From Plantimonas leprariae (lineage in GTDB: Bacteria; Pseudomonadota; Alphaproteobacteria; Rhizobiales; Rhizobiaceae), in NCBI RefSeq assembly GCF_008802405.1, contig NZ_VZDO01000012.1, forward strand, positions 1 through 64,000: 64,000 bases of DNA, given 5' to 3'. Position 1 is the stretch's first letter. Each line of letters starts with the position of its first letter. Shown piece after piece: positions 1 to 9,039 of this stretch. A program made the position numbers and the translations under genes. The notes under the pieces are model-generated. The model was given only the letters and a program-made list of their open reading frames with translations. It was not told the origin of the DNA and did not search any database.

Positions 1-4
1 TCAT
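1..4 (-). CDS. Start codon of a minus-strand gene that leaves the window
   Basis: Only an ATG (read on the minus strand at 4-2) can be seen. A strong Shine-Dalgarno GAGGGAG lies at 16-10, five bases upstream. This suggests a gene transcribed leftwards out of the window, divergent from the paiB-like gene. Nothing can be said about its product. Confidence 0.35.
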
Positions 5-219
5 TCGCGCTCCCTCGACAGAGCGGCGGTCAGCGGAGGTTATGCGAAGCGCGGGCGGCGGGGATAAGTCTCTAGGAATGGCGTAGCGCGTCGACGCATT
101 CCGCGCCGGACTTCCACACCATTCATGTCATGGTCCTGCTGATCTGAACGACGATGCGTGTTTGCTGATTTACGAAAAGGCGGTCAGCCGATACGAAATC
201 GCCGGGGAGATCGGTCAGG

Positions 220-849
220 ATGTACATACCGCCGCATTTTCAGGAGATCAGCTCCAGCGAGATCGCAGCCGTGATCGACGGCGCGCCGCTGGCCTGCATC
301 GTCGCGCAGACCGCCGAAGGTCTGATCGCGAACCATATCCCGCTTCTGGCTGCGCCGGATGGGACGCTGATCGGGCACGTCGCCCTTGCCAACGACATGC
401 ACCGGCTCGTCGCCGACGATCAGGAAGTGCTGGCGATCTTCCGGGGCGACGACGCCTACGTCTCGCCCAACTTCTACCCGACCAAGCCCGAGCACCACCG
501 GCATGTTCCGACCTGGAACTACCAGGTGGTCCACGTCTACGGCGGCATCAGCTTCCAGCACGACGAGCGCGCCAAGCGCGCGGCGGTCGGCCTGCTGACC
601 CGCAATCACGAGCGACGTCTGAATGGGGCCAGCGCATGGCGCATGGCCGACGCGCCCGCCGATTACATGGAGCAGATGCTGAGGGGTATCGTCGCGTTTC
701 GGATCGATGTTCGGAAGACTTTGGCGAAGTCGAAGCTCAGCCAGAACCGCGAGCCTCGCGATTATGCCGGTGCGATAGCCGGCCTGCAGGCGTCGGGAAA
801 TCAGGCCATGGCGGACCGGATGGCAGGCCGCCGTTCCACGGACGGCTGA
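220..849 (+). CDS. PaiB-family FMN-binding negative transcriptional regulator
   Basis: The 209-residue protein has the full length and motif order of the PaiB family, a flavin-binding split-barrel fold named after a Bacillus subtilis regulator of degradative enzymes and sporulation. Recognisable blocks are the N-terminal MYIPPHF, NHIPLL near residue 28, HVALANDMHRL near residue 55, and the YVSPNFYPTK...TWNYQVVHVYG stretch at about residues 78-110. The ATG follows a GGGGAG about 12 bases upstream. It stands alone, divergent from a gene leaving the left edge and convergent with the TIR gene. Family assignment is firm. The physiological role is not known from sequence, and many homologues are probably flavin-dependent enzymes rather than repressors. 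Confidence 0.9.
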   Translation: MYIPPHFQEISSSEIAAVIDGAPLACIVAQTAEGLIANHIPLLAAPDGTLIGHVALANDMHRLVADDQEVLAIFRGDDAYVSPNFYPTKPEHHRHVPTWNYQVVHVYGGISFQHDERAKRAAVGLLTRNHERRLNGASAWRMADAPADYMEQMLRGIVAFRIDVRKTLAKSKLSQNREPRDYAGAIAGLQASGNQAMADRMAGRRSTDG

Positions 850-980
850 CGGAGCGCCAAGGCCGAGCGGCCCGTTGCCACGACGACCGGCGAGGCTTAC
901 CAACCCGACAAGACGGCGGCGAGCGGGCGATGTAGATGCGCCGAGAAAGGCGACTAGCTTCCAGCAGCCACCGATTCGCA

Positions 981-996
981 CCTGATTTTCGCAAGG
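981..996 (+). repeat. CCTGATTT-type 16-bp direct repeat, copy 1
   Basis: CCTGATTTTCGCAAGG. It differs by one base from the copy at 1041-1056 and resembles a third, poorer copy at 165-180 upstream of the PaiB-like gene. Function unknown. Confidence 0.5.
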
Positions 997-1040
997 CGTA
1001 AGTAGTTGGACTTGCTGGAAACGGCACGGATGGTAAAGTT

Positions 1041-1056
1041 CCTGATTTACGCAAGG
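1041..1056 (+). repeat. CCTGATTT-type 16-bp direct repeat, copy 2
   Basis: CCTGATTTACGCAAGG, starting exactly 60 bp after copy 1. The flanking bases make a GTTCCT/AGGAAC inverted repeat around it. It may be a protein-binding site or the remnant of a small repeat family. Confidence 0.5.
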
Positions 1057-1168
1057 AACAGGCCAAGATCGTGCGTGAAACAGAATGCTGCCTCGGCAGG
1101 CCAGGCCACGCCGAGCCGCCAACTCCGCCCCAGTCCGTAACACCCTTAGGCGACCACTTTTGCAATAG

Positions 1169-1972
1169 CTACTGCTCGTAAGGAGCTTTATCGAAAGGTG
1201 GATAGTGTTCCCCCCATCGCTCTACCTCTTCGCGAGTGGCGGGACTGTAGCTGCAGCCGCAGCTTATTGCCTGCCCTCCGCACAATGCACACTGTTCCAT
1301 GTCACAACCGGGAACGTGTAGCTGACCATGTAAGACGCCGCAGTCATGACAGACAGCAGGAGGTTCTGACCTAACCTCTCCGCCATCGAAACGGCCCTCG
1401 TCCCCATAACGGATACGCTCGCAAGGTCTGACGACAAATGCCATGGGCTGATGCTGAGCCGCTTCGATCTTCCGTGGCCAGCCGCTTGCAACCAGTATGC
1501 CATTGTACTCGACGAGCTCGACGTCTTTACCGCTTGGGAGAGTCCGGCGCGCTATGGGAGAAACCCGATGTCCAATCTTTTCAAGCGTCAGATCGATAAG
1601 TTCGTCTAGGCTTACCTGGCGTAGATCGATATAGCCGATTGTCGGATTGAGGCCTGGCAAATCTGTATCATCAAGCCGCACAGGAAGAATATACTCAGCT
1701 ACCTCTAAGAACGATCTAGCCTGCGCTTGTTGCAGTTCATGCCGTGTCCAGTTTTTCTCCTTATAGTGCTTCGAGACGAAAACGATGCAGTAACGCGCAT
1801 TATCTTTGTATATACCTTGAAGATGCTGATAAAGGTCCTTTCCCCATAGAGTAGCGCGCTCGAAATTGTCGTAGAAGATGCGAACTCCTTTTTGATCAAG
1901 GGAACTGGCGAATTCACTTACAATCGAGCGGTCCTCTCCAGCAAAGGAGACTGCAATGTCGTAGTCCCTCAC
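1169..1972 (-). CDS. Orphan TIR-domain protein with C-terminal cysteine-rich zinc-ribbon
   Basis: 267 residues. Residues 1-135 form a TIR domain: [13 protein letters not shown] at the N-terminus (strand A and BB-loop side), [15 protein letters not shown] at about 34-47, the CIVFVSKHY strand at 62-70, and WTRHEL at 75-80. Glu79 sits where NAD-cleaving TIR domains carry their catalytic Glu. A linker (about 140-205) leads to a metal-binding module with Cys208, Cys211, His215, His219, Cys223, Cys228, Cys231, Cys238 and Cys240. The start is GTG with a good AGGAGAGG Shine-Dalgarno just upstream. Base composition is visibly more AT-rich than the flanking core genes, which suggests horizontal transfer. 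The gene follows phoB in the same direction (129-bp gap). No partner gene of Thoeris, CBASS or short-pAgo type is adjacent. Role inferred: NADase, defence or signalling. Confidence 0.8.
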   Translation of the reverse strand: MRDYDIAVSFAGEDRSIVSEFASSLDQKGVRIFYDNFERATLWGKDLYQHLQGIYKDNARYCIVFVSKHYKEKNWTRHELQQAQARSFLEVAEYILPVRLDDTDLPGLNPTIGYIDLRQVSLDELIDLTLEKIGHRVSPIARRTLPSGKDVELVEYNGILVASGWPRKIEAAQHQPMAFVVRPCERIRYGDEGRFDGGEVRSEPPAVCHDCGVLHGQLHVPGCDMEQCALCGGQAISCGCSYSPATREEVERWGEHYPPFDKAPYEQ

Positions 1973-2101
1973 AGACCTCTCCTAATGAAACCGCGATATA
2001 GTCGCAGGTCAGCATTGCTGATGCCGCTTACCAGCCGATGCTTGCCGTTCCATGATGGAGTTTATGCCGTTTGCAGGCAATCGCTTACACAATCGGCGAC
2101 C

Positions 2102-2830
2102 TCAAGCGGAGACCGCTTGCGCCTTCGCCGCCGCGTTCGATCCGAACGTCTCGTCCAGCGAGTAGCCGGAGCCGCGGACGGTGCGGATGGGGTCGCGCTC
2201 GCGGCCGCGGTTGATGGCCTTGCGCAGGCGGCCGACATGGACGTCGACGGTGCGCTCGTCGACGTAGACGTCGCGGCCCCAGACGCCGTCGAGGAGCTGC
2301 TCGCGTGAGAAAACGCGGCCGGGCGACATCATCAGGAACTCGAGGAGGCGGAACTCGGTCGGCCCGAGCCGCAGCTCGCGGCCGGCGCGGTGTACACGGC
2401 GGGCCTGGCGGTCGAGCTCGATGTCGCCCGCTCCGAGCCGGTGGGATAGGCGCTCCGGCTTCGTCCGGCGCAGCATCGCCTTCACGCGCGCCATCAGCTC
2501 GGGGGTGGAGAACGGCTTCACGACGTAGTCGTCCGCCCCGACCGAGAGGCCGCGCACGCGCTCGGCCTCCTCGCCGCGCGCCGTCAGCATGATGATCGGC
2601 AGGTCGCGCGTCTCGTCGCGGTTGCGCAGGCGCCGGCAGAGCTCGACGCCGGACAGGCCCGGCAGCATCCAGTCGAGGATCAGCAGGTCCGGCACCTCCT
2701 CGCGCAGGCGCATGTCCGCCTCGTCGCCGCGCATGATCGCGTCCACCGCGTAGCCTTCGGCCTCCAGGTTGTAGCGAAGGAGGATCGAGAGCGCTTCCTC
2801 GTCCTCGACGACGGCGATCCGCGCGCTCAA
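2102..2830 (-). CDS. phoB: Phosphate regulon response regulator PhoB
   Basis: OmpR/PhoB-family two-domain regulator of about 242 residues. The receiver domain (about 1-120) has the acidic pair VVEDEE, the phospho-acceptor Asp53 in LLILDWMLPG and the conserved Lys in VVKPFS. The C-terminal winged helix (about 145-235) has EFRLLEFLM and VDVHVGRLRKAI. It activates pst and other Pho genes when phosphorylated by PhoR. I chose TTG at 2830 because PhoB proteins begin a few residues before the first beta strand (RIAVVEDE). An in-frame ATG at 2866 would add 12 residues and overlap phoU by 32 bp. It is the last gene of the pst-phoU-phoB operon. Confidence 0.95.
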   Translation of the reverse strand: MSARIAVVEDEEALSILLRYNLEAEGYAVDAIMRGDEADMRLREEVPDLLILDWMLPGLSGVELCRRLRNRDETRDLPIIMLTARGEEAERVRGLSVGADDYVVKPFSTPELMARVKAMLRRTKPERLSHRLGAGDIELDRQARRVHRAGRELRLGPTEFRLLEFLMMSPGRVFSREQLLDGVWGRDVYVDERTVDVHVGRLRKAINRGRERDPIRTVRGSGYSLDETFGSNAAAKAQAVSA

Positions 2831-2834
2831 GGCA

Positions 2835-3575
2835 TCAGACCCTGAAATTCGTGCCGCGTTCGCCACCGTCGACCGAAAGCGTCATGCCGGCGGTCTGGTC
2901 GCCCTTCGGACGATCGTTGTCCATCCGCTGCCCGGTCTTGATGTAGTAGATCGTCTCCGCGATGTTGGTCGCGTGGTCGCCGATCCGCTCGATGTTCTTC
3001 GCCGAGAACAGGAGGTGCGTGCAGGCGCTGATGTTGCGCGGATCCTCCATCATGTAGGTCAGAAGCTCGCGGAAGATCGAGGTGTACATCGCGTCGATCT
3101 CCTCGTCGCGGGCGCGGGCGGCGCCGGCGCGCTCGTGGTCGCGCGTCGCGTAGGAGTCCAGCACTTCCTTCAACTGCTCGAGCGCGAGGTCGGTGAGGTG
3201 CTCGATGCCGCGCACGAGCCGCACCGGCTGCTGGTGCTCGGCGACGGCGATGACGCGCTTGGAGATGTTCTTCGCGAGGTCGCCGATCCGCTCCAGGTCG
3301 TTCGAGATGCGGATCGCGCCGACGATTTGGCGGAGGTCGACCGCCATCGGCTGGCGCTTGGCGATGGTCAGGATCGCCCGCTCATCCAGCTCGCGCTGGG
3401 CGTTGTCGAGGAGGACGTCTTCCGCGACCACCGACTGGGCGAGCGCGAGATTGCTGCCCATCAGCGCCGCGACCGACTGCTCGACCATGCGCTCCGCCTG
3501 GCCGCCCATCTCCGAGATGCGGCGGACGATGTAGCGCAGTTCCTCGTCGTACGATGTTACGATGTGCTCGGACAT
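2835..3575 (-). CDS. phoU: Phosphate transport system regulator PhoU
   Basis: 246 residues in two repeated three-helix PhoU domains: ERMVEQSVAAL... near 25 and a second half beginning near 130. The conserved ExxxD-type metal motifs appear around LERIGDLAKNIS (about 85-96) and NIERIGDHATNIAE (about 195-208). PhoU links the Pst transporter to PhoR and keeps the Pho regulon off when phosphate is plentiful. The start at MSEHIVTSYDEEL matches family N-termini. Upstream in-frame codons run back into the pstB coding region and are not credible. It sits between pstB and phoB, the usual order in Hyphomicrobiales. Confidence 0.96.
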   Translation of the reverse strand: MSEHIVTSYDEELRYIVRRISEMGGQAERMVEQSVAALMGSNLALAQSVVAEDVLLDNAQRELDERAILTIAKRQPMAVDLRQIVGAIRISNDLERIGDLAKNISKRVIAVAEHQQPVRLVRGIEHLTDLALEQLKEVLDSYATRDHERAGAARARDEEIDAMYTSIFRELLTYMMEDPRNISACTHLLFSAKNIERIGDHATNIAETIYYIKTGQRMDNDRPKGDQTAGMTLSVDGGERGTNFRV

Positions 3576-3609
3576 GAGCTTTGAGCCTCCGCGTTCCGGT
3601 GTCCGAATC

Positions 3610-4416
3610 TCAGCCGAAGCGGCCGGTGATGTAGTCCTGCGTGCGCTTCTCGCGCGGCGTCTGGAACAGGCTCTCGGTCGGCCCCATTTCAACGAGCTCG
3701 CCGAGATACATGAAGGCGGTGAGGTCGGAGACGCGCGCCGCCTGCTGCATGTTGTGGGTGACGATCGCGATCGTGTAGTCGGATTTCAGCTCGTCGATCA
3801 GTTCCTCGATCTTCGCGGTCGAGATCGGGTCGAGCGCGGAAGCCGGCTCGTCGAGAAGGATGATCTCCGGCCGCACCGCCACGGTGCGGGCGATGCAGAG
3901 CCGCTGCTGCTGGCCGCCGGAGAGGCTGAGGCCGCTGGCGGAGAGCTTGTCCTTCACCTCTTCCCAGAGCGCGGCGCGGCGCAACGCCCGTTCCACCCGC
4001 TCGTCGAGGTCGGCCTTGCCGAGACGCTCGTAGAGGCGGATGCCGAAGGCGATGTTCTCGTAGATCGACATCGGGAACGGCGTCGGCTTCTGGAACACCA
4101 TGCCGATCTTGGCGCGAAGCAGGTTGAGGTCCTGGCGCGGCTCGAGGATGTTCGCCCCGTCCACCAGGATCTGCCCTTCGGCGCGCTGGTTCGGGTAGAT
4201 CTCGTAGATGCGGTTGAAGGTGCGCAAGAGCGTGGACTTGCCGCAGCCGGACGGGCCGATGAAGGCGGTGACGGCCTTCTCCGGCAGGGTCAGGTTGAGG
4301 TTCTTCAGCGTCTTGTTGGCGCCGTAGAAGAAGGACAGGTCCTTCACTTCGATCTTGGGTCGCATGGCGGACTTCGTGTTCTCCACGACCGGCTGGATGC
4401 GGATCTGGGCGGTCAT
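3610..4416 (-). CDS. pstB: Phosphate ABC transporter ATP-binding protein PstB
   Basis: 268 residues with all ABC ATPase signatures: Walker [10 protein letters not shown] (about 52-60), Q-loop [11 protein letters not shown], signature LSGGQQQR, Walker [14 protein letters not shown] and the switch His in IVTHNMQQA. The PTPFP and QQQR variants are typical of PstB. It powers high-affinity phosphate import with PstC and PstA in the inner membrane. The ATG at 4416 overlaps the pstA stop as ATGA, indicating translational coupling. Longer in-frame extensions upstream run antisense-like through pstA and are rejected. Confidence 0.97.
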   Translation of the reverse strand: MTAQIRIQPVVENTKSAMRPKIEVKDLSFFYGANKTLKNLNLTLPEKAVTAFIGPSGCGKSTLLRTFNRIYEIYPNQRAEGQILVDGANILEPRQDLNLLRAKIGMVFQKPTPFPMSIYENIAFGIRLYERLGKADLDERVERALRRAALWEEVKDKLSASGLSLSGGQQQRLCIARTVAVRPEIILLDEPASALDPISTAKIEELIDELKSDYTIAIVTHNMQQAARVSDLTAFMYLGELVEMGPTESLFQTPREKRTQDYITGRFG

Positions 4417-5252
4417 TTGTCCTCCAGGCGAGCTGCGAACAGGCGGGCGACGATGCTGAGGGTGAGAACGGCGACGGTGATGAGCAGAGCGCCCGTCCAG
4501 GCGAGCCGCTGCCAATCCTCGTAGGGGCTGAGCGCGAACTGGAAGATCGTCACCGGCAGGCTGGCCAGCGGCGCGTTGAGGTTCATGCTCCAGAACTGGT
4601 TGTTGAGGGCGGTGAACAGCAGCGGCGCGGTCTCGCCGGAGATGCGGGCGATGGCGAGCAGCACGCCGGTGATCATGCCGGCGCTCGCCGCTTTGTAGGC
4701 GACGGAGCGGATCACCACCCAGCGCGGCGCGCCGACCGCTGTGCCCGCCTCGCGCAGCGCGTCCGGCACCAGAAGCAGCATGTCCTCGGTGGTGCGGACC
4801 ACGACCGGGATCACGATGATCGCGAGGGCGAAGGCGCCGGCGATGCCGGAGAAGTGGCCCATATGGATCACGACCGCCTCGTAGACGAAGAGGCCGACGA
4901 TGATCGACGGGGCCGAAAGCAGGATGTCGTTGATGAAGCGGATGACGCTGGTCAGGCGATCGTGGCGCCCGTACTCGGCCATGTAGGTGCCGGCGAGGAT
5001 GCCGATCGGCGCGCCGATCAGGACGCCGATCACCGTCATCGTGATGGAGCCGGCGATGGCGTTCAGGAGGCCGCCGGCGCTGCCCGGCGGCGGCGTCATC
5101 TGGGTGAACACGGCCGGCGACAGGCCGCCGATGCCGCGCACCAGCAGTTCACCGAGGATGATGAACAGCCAGACGAGGCCGAACACGGCTGCCAGCACGC
5201 AGAGCGTCATCATCACCGCGTTCTTGGCGCGGCGGCTTGCGTAGGACGCCAT
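4413..5252 (-). CDS. pstA: Phosphate ABC transporter permease PstA
   Basis: 279 residues with six predicted membrane helices. The first is about residues 13-38, and the remainder form a binding-protein-dependent permease domain from about 65. The EAA-loop region is [17 protein letters not shown] (about 165-181), which contacts PstB. It pairs with PstC to form the phosphate channel. Three bases separate it from pstC upstream, and its stop overlaps the pstB start. The protein is the expected length for the family, and the ATG start is well placed before the first hydrophobic segment. Confidence 0.96.
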   Translation of the reverse strand: MASYASRRAKNAVMMTLCVLAAVFGLVWLFIILGELLVRGIGGLSPAVFTQMTPPPGSAGGLLNAIAGSITMTVIGVLIGAPIGILAGTYMAEYGRHDRLTSVIRFINDILLSAPSIIVGLFVYEAVVIHMGHFSGIAGAFALAIIVIPVVVRTTEDMLLLVPDALREAGTAVGAPRWVVIRSVAYKAASAGMITGVLLAIARISGETAPLLFTALNNQFWSMNLNAPLASLPVTIFQFALSPYEDWQRLAWTGALLITVAVLTLSIVARLFAARLEDK

Positions 5253-5255
5253 CGG

Positions 5256-6245
5256 TCAGTTCCCGGCCTTGGCGCGCATCCGCGCCAGCATCAGCCGGGC
5301 GATGGCGAGCACGATGAAGGTGATCACGAAGAGGATCAGGCCCAGCGCGAAGAGCGCCGAGGTGTAGAGGTCGCCCGTCGCCTCGGCGAATTCGTTGGCG
5401 ATCGAGGCGGAGATCGTCGTTCCCGGCGCCAGCAGCGACGGGGCGATGCGGTGTGCGTTGCCGATCACGAAGGTGACGGCCATCGTCTCGCCGAGCGCGC
5501 GGCCGAGGCCGAGCATGACGCCGCCGAGCGTCGCGACGCGGGTGTAGGGCAGGACGATCTTGGTGGTGACTTCCCAGGTCGTCATGCCGAGGCCGTAGGC
5601 CGATTCCTTCAGGACGGACGGCACGGTCGAGAACACGTCGCGCGAGACGGAGGTGATGAAGGGCAGCACCATGATCGCGAGGATCAGGCTCGCCGTCAGG
5701 ATGCCGATGCCGTAGGGCGGGCCGGCAAACAGGTCGTGCAGCACGGGGATCGGCTTGAACACGGCGATCAGGAACGGCTGGAGCGTCGCCTGCAGGAACG
5801 GCGCGAAGACGAAGAGGCCCCAGATGCCGTAGATGATCGACGGGATGCCGGCGAGGAGCTCGACCGCGATGCCGATCGGGCGGCGGAGCGGCCGGGGGCA
5901 GAGCTCGGTCAGGAAGATCGCGATCCCGAGCCCGATCGGAACCGCGATGAGGAGGGCGATGAACGAGGTGACGACCGTGCCGTAGATCGGCGCGAGGCCG
6001 CCGAAGCGCTCCTTCACCGGGTTCCAGACGGATTCCGTCAGGAAGCCGAAGCCGAAGGTTCCGAAGGCCGGCAGCGCGCCATTGATGAGCGACACGGCGA
6101 CGCCCGCGAGAACGACGAGGACGAGGATCGCGGCGAGACGGGTGAGGTTGCGGAACAGCGCGTCGCCGCTGGCGAAGCGCTTGAGGGCGCGTTGCCGATC
6201 GTGATCGGTCGCGGCGTCTGCCTGTCCGGCTGCAAGGCTCGTCAT
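5256..6245 (-). CDS. pstC: Phosphate ABC transporter permease PstC
   Basis: 329 residues with six predicted membrane helices and a hydrophilic N-terminus of about 35 residues before the first helix (LAAILVLVVLAGVAVSLI). The permease domain includes the coupling loop KESAYGLGMTTWEVTT and the RALGETMAVTFVIGN block that is typical of PstC. It forms the membrane channel with PstA. It lies 66 bp downstream of pstS in the same operon. Length and motifs match ordinary PstC proteins. Confidence 0.96.
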   Translation of the reverse strand: MTSLAAGQADAATDHDRQRALKRFASGDALFRNLTRLAAILVLVVLAGVAVSLINGALPAFGTFGFGFLTESVWNPVKERFGGLAPIYGTVVTSFIALLIAVPIGLGIAIFLTELCPRPLRRPIGIAVELLAGIPSIIYGIWGLFVFAPFLQATLQPFLIAVFKPIPVLHDLFAGPPYGIGILTASLILAIMVLPFITSVSRDVFSTVPSVLKESAYGLGMTTWEVTTKIVLPYTRVATLGGVMLGLGRALGETMAVTFVIGNAHRIAPSLLAPGTTISASIANEFAEATGDLYTSALFALGLILFVITFIVLAIARLMLARMRAKAGN

Positions 6246-6311
6246 GGGTTCCTCTCGGACGACGAAGAGTGGACGGACGGCTCCAGGCCGCCCGTCCGGT
6301 TCGCATGGCGA

Positions 6312-7367
6312 TCAGTTCGTCGCCTGGTAGACGGGGTTGCCGTCCGAACCCTTCACGTCCTTCCAGGTGCTCTGGACCTGGGAGACGACGCTGTCCGGCA
6401 TCGGGATGTAGTGCAGTTCGTCCGCCATCGCGTCGCCGTTCTTGTAGGCCCAGGCGAAGAACTTCAGCGCCTCGGCCGCGTCTTCCGGGCTCTTCGGGTC
6501 GCTCGGGATCAGGATGAAGGTCGCGGCGGTGATCGGCCACGCCTTCGCGCCCGCCTGGTTGGCGAGGATGACGCCGAAGCCCGGCTGGCTCGACCAGTCG
6601 GCGCCTTCCGCGGCGGCGGCGAAGGAGGCGCTGTCCGGCGCGACCTTCTGGCCGTCCTTGTTGAGGAGATCGGTGTAGGTCATCTTGTTCTGCAGGGCGT
6701 AGGCGTATTCGACGTAGCCGATCGAGTTCGCCGTCTGGCCGACATTGGCGGCGACACCCTCGTTGCCCTTGGCACCGATGCCGACCGGCCATTCGACGCT
6801 GGCGTCGACGCCGACATTGTCCTTCCATTCCGGCGACACGGCACCGAGGAAGTAGGTGAAGTTGTAGGTCGTGCCCGAGCCGTCGGAGCGATGCACCACG
6901 GCAATCGCCTCGCTCGGCAGCTTGACGTCCGGGTTCAGCTTGGCGATCGCCTCGTCGTCCCAGGAGGTGATCTCGCCCTGGAAGATCTTGGCGAGCGTCG
7001 CGCCGTCGAGCACGAGTTCGCCCGGCTTGACGCCTTCGAGGTTCACGATCGGCACGATGCCGCCCATAACCATCGGGAACTGCACGAGGTTGTTTTTCTT
7101 CAGGTCGTCGCCCGACATCGGCTTGTCGGTCGCGCCGAAGGTCACGGTGCGCGCGGTGATCTGCTTGATGCCGCCGCCCGAGCCGATCGACTGGTAGTTG
7201 AGGCCGTTGCCGGTTTCCTTCTTATAGGCGTCCGCCCACTTCGCGTAGATCGGATAGGGGAAGGTCGCGCCCGCGCCGGAGATGTCGGCGGCCTGGGCAC
7301 CAAGGGTCGCGAGGGCCGAGAAGCCGGCGAGCATTGCGATCCGCGAGGCTTTCCAAACGAAGGTCAT
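6312..7367 (-). CDS. pstS: Periplasmic phosphate-binding protein PstS
   Basis: 351 residues. A Sec signal peptide ([20 protein letters not shown]..., cleavage after AQA near residue 27) precedes a class II solute-binding domain that begins [17 protein letters not shown]. The SIGSGGG phosphate-binding loop (about 57-63), [10 protein letters not shown] and [15 protein letters not shown] are hallmark PstS ligand loops. It delivers phosphate to PstCAB. The start is fixed by the signal peptide. A longer in-frame extension to 7616 is noncoding leader. The gene lies about 300 bp downstream of a candidate Pho box and is the first gene of pstSCAB-phoU-phoB. Confidence 0.97.
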   Translation of the reverse strand: MTFVWKASRIAMLAGFSALATLGAQAADISGAGATFPYPIYAKWADAYKKETGNGLNYQSIGSGGGIKQITARTVTFGATDKPMSGDDLKKNNLVQFPMVMGGIVPIVNLEGVKPGELVLDGATLAKIFQGEITSWDDEAIAKLNPDVKLPSEAIAVVHRSDGSGTTYNFTYFLGAVSPEWKDNVGVDASVEWPVGIGAKGNEGVAANVGQTANSIGYVEYAYALQNKMTYTDLLNKDGQKVAPDSASFAAAAEGADWSSQPGFGVILANQAGAKAWPITAATFILIPSDPKSPEDAAEALKFFAWAYKNGDAMADELHYIPMPDSVVSQVQSTWKDVKGSDGNPVYQATN

Positions 7368-7710
7368 GGCGTGTCTTTCCTTTCGGCTGAGGGGAACGGC
7401 AGAACGCACCGGACAATCCGGCCTGCCGGGTTCTGTCGCGCAGTAGCGCCGCCCGGCAACAGGCGTGTGACAGACCCCTTCGCGACCACCGGCGGGAGCG
7501 ACGCGCGAACGGCGGCACCGCCCCTTCGCCCTCTCCCCGCCCGTAATCGCGCCATTGGTCAAACTCGCCGGTTCCCGTCGATGCGCCATGCGCCGGCCTT
7601 CGCTCCGGAACCGCAACCCCTAACCGGGTCGACGCCTCGGACCGTCCGCTGTCGGTCCGCCTTCTATGACCTTTGCCCTTCAGTTTTATGACGGTCCAAC
7701 CAACTGAAAT
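7368..7710 (-). other. pstS leader and promoter region
   Basis: This 343-bp gap between the phoR stop and the pstS start contains no credible gene. Its distal end (7666-7694) holds the candidate Pho box. The remaining roughly 300 bp would be an unusually long pstS leader. I see no clear riboswitch or terminator in it. Confidence 0.5.
7666..7694 (-). promoter_or_regulatory. Candidate Pho box (three 7-mers in 11-bp phase) upstream of pstS
   Basis: Read on the minus strand: CCGTCAT (7694-7688), linker AAAA, CTGAAGG (7683-7677), linker GCAA, AGGTCAT (7672-7666). The known PhoB box is two or more CTGTCAT-like 7-mers separated by 4-bp AT-rich linkers, giving an 11-bp period. The outer units match well and the middle one poorly. 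The position just downstream of phoR and upstream of pstS supports PhoB control of the pst operon. Confidence 0.6.
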
Positions 7711-9018
7711 CTAATTGGTTTCCTGCGCCGCATGTTTGGGCCGCGGGAATATGACGGCGAAGGTCGAGCCTTTGCCGACCTCCGAATCGATTGCCAGCCG
7801 CGCCGAATGGCGGAGCAAGATGTTGCGGACGATCGACAGCCCCAGCCCGGTGCCGCGCTTGGCGCGGGACGATTCGACGTCGACGCGGTAGAAGCGCTCC
7901 GTCAGTCTCGGCACGTGCTCGGCCGCGATGCCGGGCCCGAAATCGCGCACCGAGGCGCGGACACCGCCACCTTCCCTGCCTTCCACCCGCAGGGAAAGCA
8001 CGACCCGCCTGCCGCTCGCCCCGTACTTGCAGGCATTCTCCACGAGGTTGGAGAAGACCTGCAGGAGCTCGTCGCGCTCGCCGTCGACGACGTGTCGGCC
8101 CGGCCCGATCTCCAGCTCCGCTTCCATCTCGTTAGCGGCGAGCATCGGCGACATCGCCCGCCGGACGTCCTCCAGGAGTTCGGCGAGATCGACGCTGCGG
8201 CCGGGCACGGGATGACGCTTCATCTCGATCTGCGACAGCGACAGGAGGTCGTCGATCAGCCGCGACATGCGCGCGGCCTGCTCGCGCATGATCGCGAGGA
8301 ACCGGTCGCGCGCCGCCGCGTCGTCGCGCGCCGGCCCCTGCAGGGTCTCGATGAAGCCGATGAGGGAGGCGAGCGGCGTGCGCAGCTCGTGGCTGGCATT
8401 CGCCACGAAGTCGGTCCGCATCCGCTCGATGCCGCGCTCGGCCGTCCGATCCCGGAACAGGAGAAGGAAAAGCGGCCCGGATCGACCGGCCGCAGCGGGA
8501 ACGGGCGCGATGTCGACGGCCCAGACTCGCCTTGCCGCGCGCCCCTCCATCAGGCTCGCCTTGGTCGGCTCGGCGGCCTGGATCGCCGCTTCGATCACGG
8601 CGAGGAACTCCGGGGCACGGAAGCGCAGCGCCAACGCCTCGCCGACCGCGACGGCGCCGAAGACGCGGGTCGCGGCGAGATTGGCGTGGACGACCTGCTG
8701 CGCGGCATCGACGAGGATCACCGGCTCCGGCAGCGCTTCGAGCAGCGAATGGGCGGGTTGCGCGGTCGCGGAGCGGTCCGCCGCCGCCAGCGCCGGCGCG
8801 AGGCCACCACGGCCTTCCCGGAACCTGGCGACGAGCGTCGACGCGCCGAAGGCCGCGACCGCACCGGCCACGAACCCCAAGGGCTCGGAAACCTGTGCGA
8901 GGACAAGCGCGACAGCGGGGCCCGCCACGGACGCCGCGACGATGCGCGGCCAGGATGCGCCGAGCCTCCGGCGCACGGCTTCGAACGGTCGCATCGCGGC
9001 GGGGCCGGTTTCGCTCAT
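7711..9018 (-). CDS. phoR: Phosphate regulon sensor histidine kinase PhoR
   Basis: 435 residues. Two closely spaced N-terminal membrane helices (about 24-42 and 47-64) precede a PAS-like domain (about 90-190). The HisKA helix DFVANASHELRTPLASLIGF carries phospho-acceptor His210. The HATPase domain shows the N box (NLVENACKYG), G1 (DFGPGIAAE) and G2 (GTGLGLSIV). It phosphorylates PhoB under phosphate limitation. Its position directly upstream of pstSCAB-phoU-phoB identifies it as PhoR rather than another kinase. The gene ends 17 bp before the candidate Pho box of pstS. Confidence 0.93.
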   Translation of the reverse strand: MSETGPAAMRPFEAVRRRLGASWPRIVAASVAGPAVALVLAQVSEPLGFVAGAVAAFGASTLVARFREGRGGLAPALAAADRSATAQPAHSLLEALPEPVILVDAAQQVVHANLAATRVFGAVAVGEALALRFRAPEFLAVIEAAIQAAEPTKASLMEGRAARRVWAVDIAPVPAAAGRSGPLFLLLFRDRTAERGIERMRTDFVANASHELRTPLASLIGFIETLQGPARDDAAARDRFLAIMREQAARMSRLIDDLLSLSQIEMKRHPVPGRSVDLAELLEDVRRAMSPMLAANEMEAELEIGPGRHVVDGERDELLQVFSNLVENACKYGASGRRVVLSLRVEGREGGGVRASVRDFGPGIAAEHVPRLTERFYRVDVESSRAKRGTGLGLSIVRNILLRHSARLAIDSEVGKGSTFAVIFPRPKHAAQETN

Positions 9019-9039
9019 TCCTGGACCCGAAGCGCCGAT

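Larger units (their letters stand above)
850..1168. other. Gene-free stretch between the PaiB-like and TIR genes, with short repeats
   Basis: No plausible gene is seen. It contains two near-identical 16-bp direct repeats (981-996 and 1041-1056; 15 of 16 bases shared) and an 8-bp inverted repeat TTCCAGCA/TGCTGGAA (959-966 and 1013-1020) around the first of them. Long frames crossing this stretch are antisense or frame shadows of the PaiB-like gene. Confidence 0.5.

Noticed and set aside
75..102. Inverted repeat GGAATG...CATTCC between the divergent left-edge gene and the PaiB-like gene
   Set aside because: Its arms are interrupted and no regulator can be tied to it. It is not strong enough to list as an operator.
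1973..2101. Possible terminator between phoB and the TIR gene
   Set aside because: The only hairpin (AAGCGG/CCGCTT at about 2105-2119) lies inside the phoB coding end and has no T tract. Readthrough from phoB into the TIR gene remains possible.
4854..7691. A 945-residue open frame on the plus strand across pstA, pstC and pstS
   Set aside because: It is the antisense of three unmistakable pst genes. Its composition is Arg/Asp/Glu/Gly-rich nonsense typical of GC-rich shadows.
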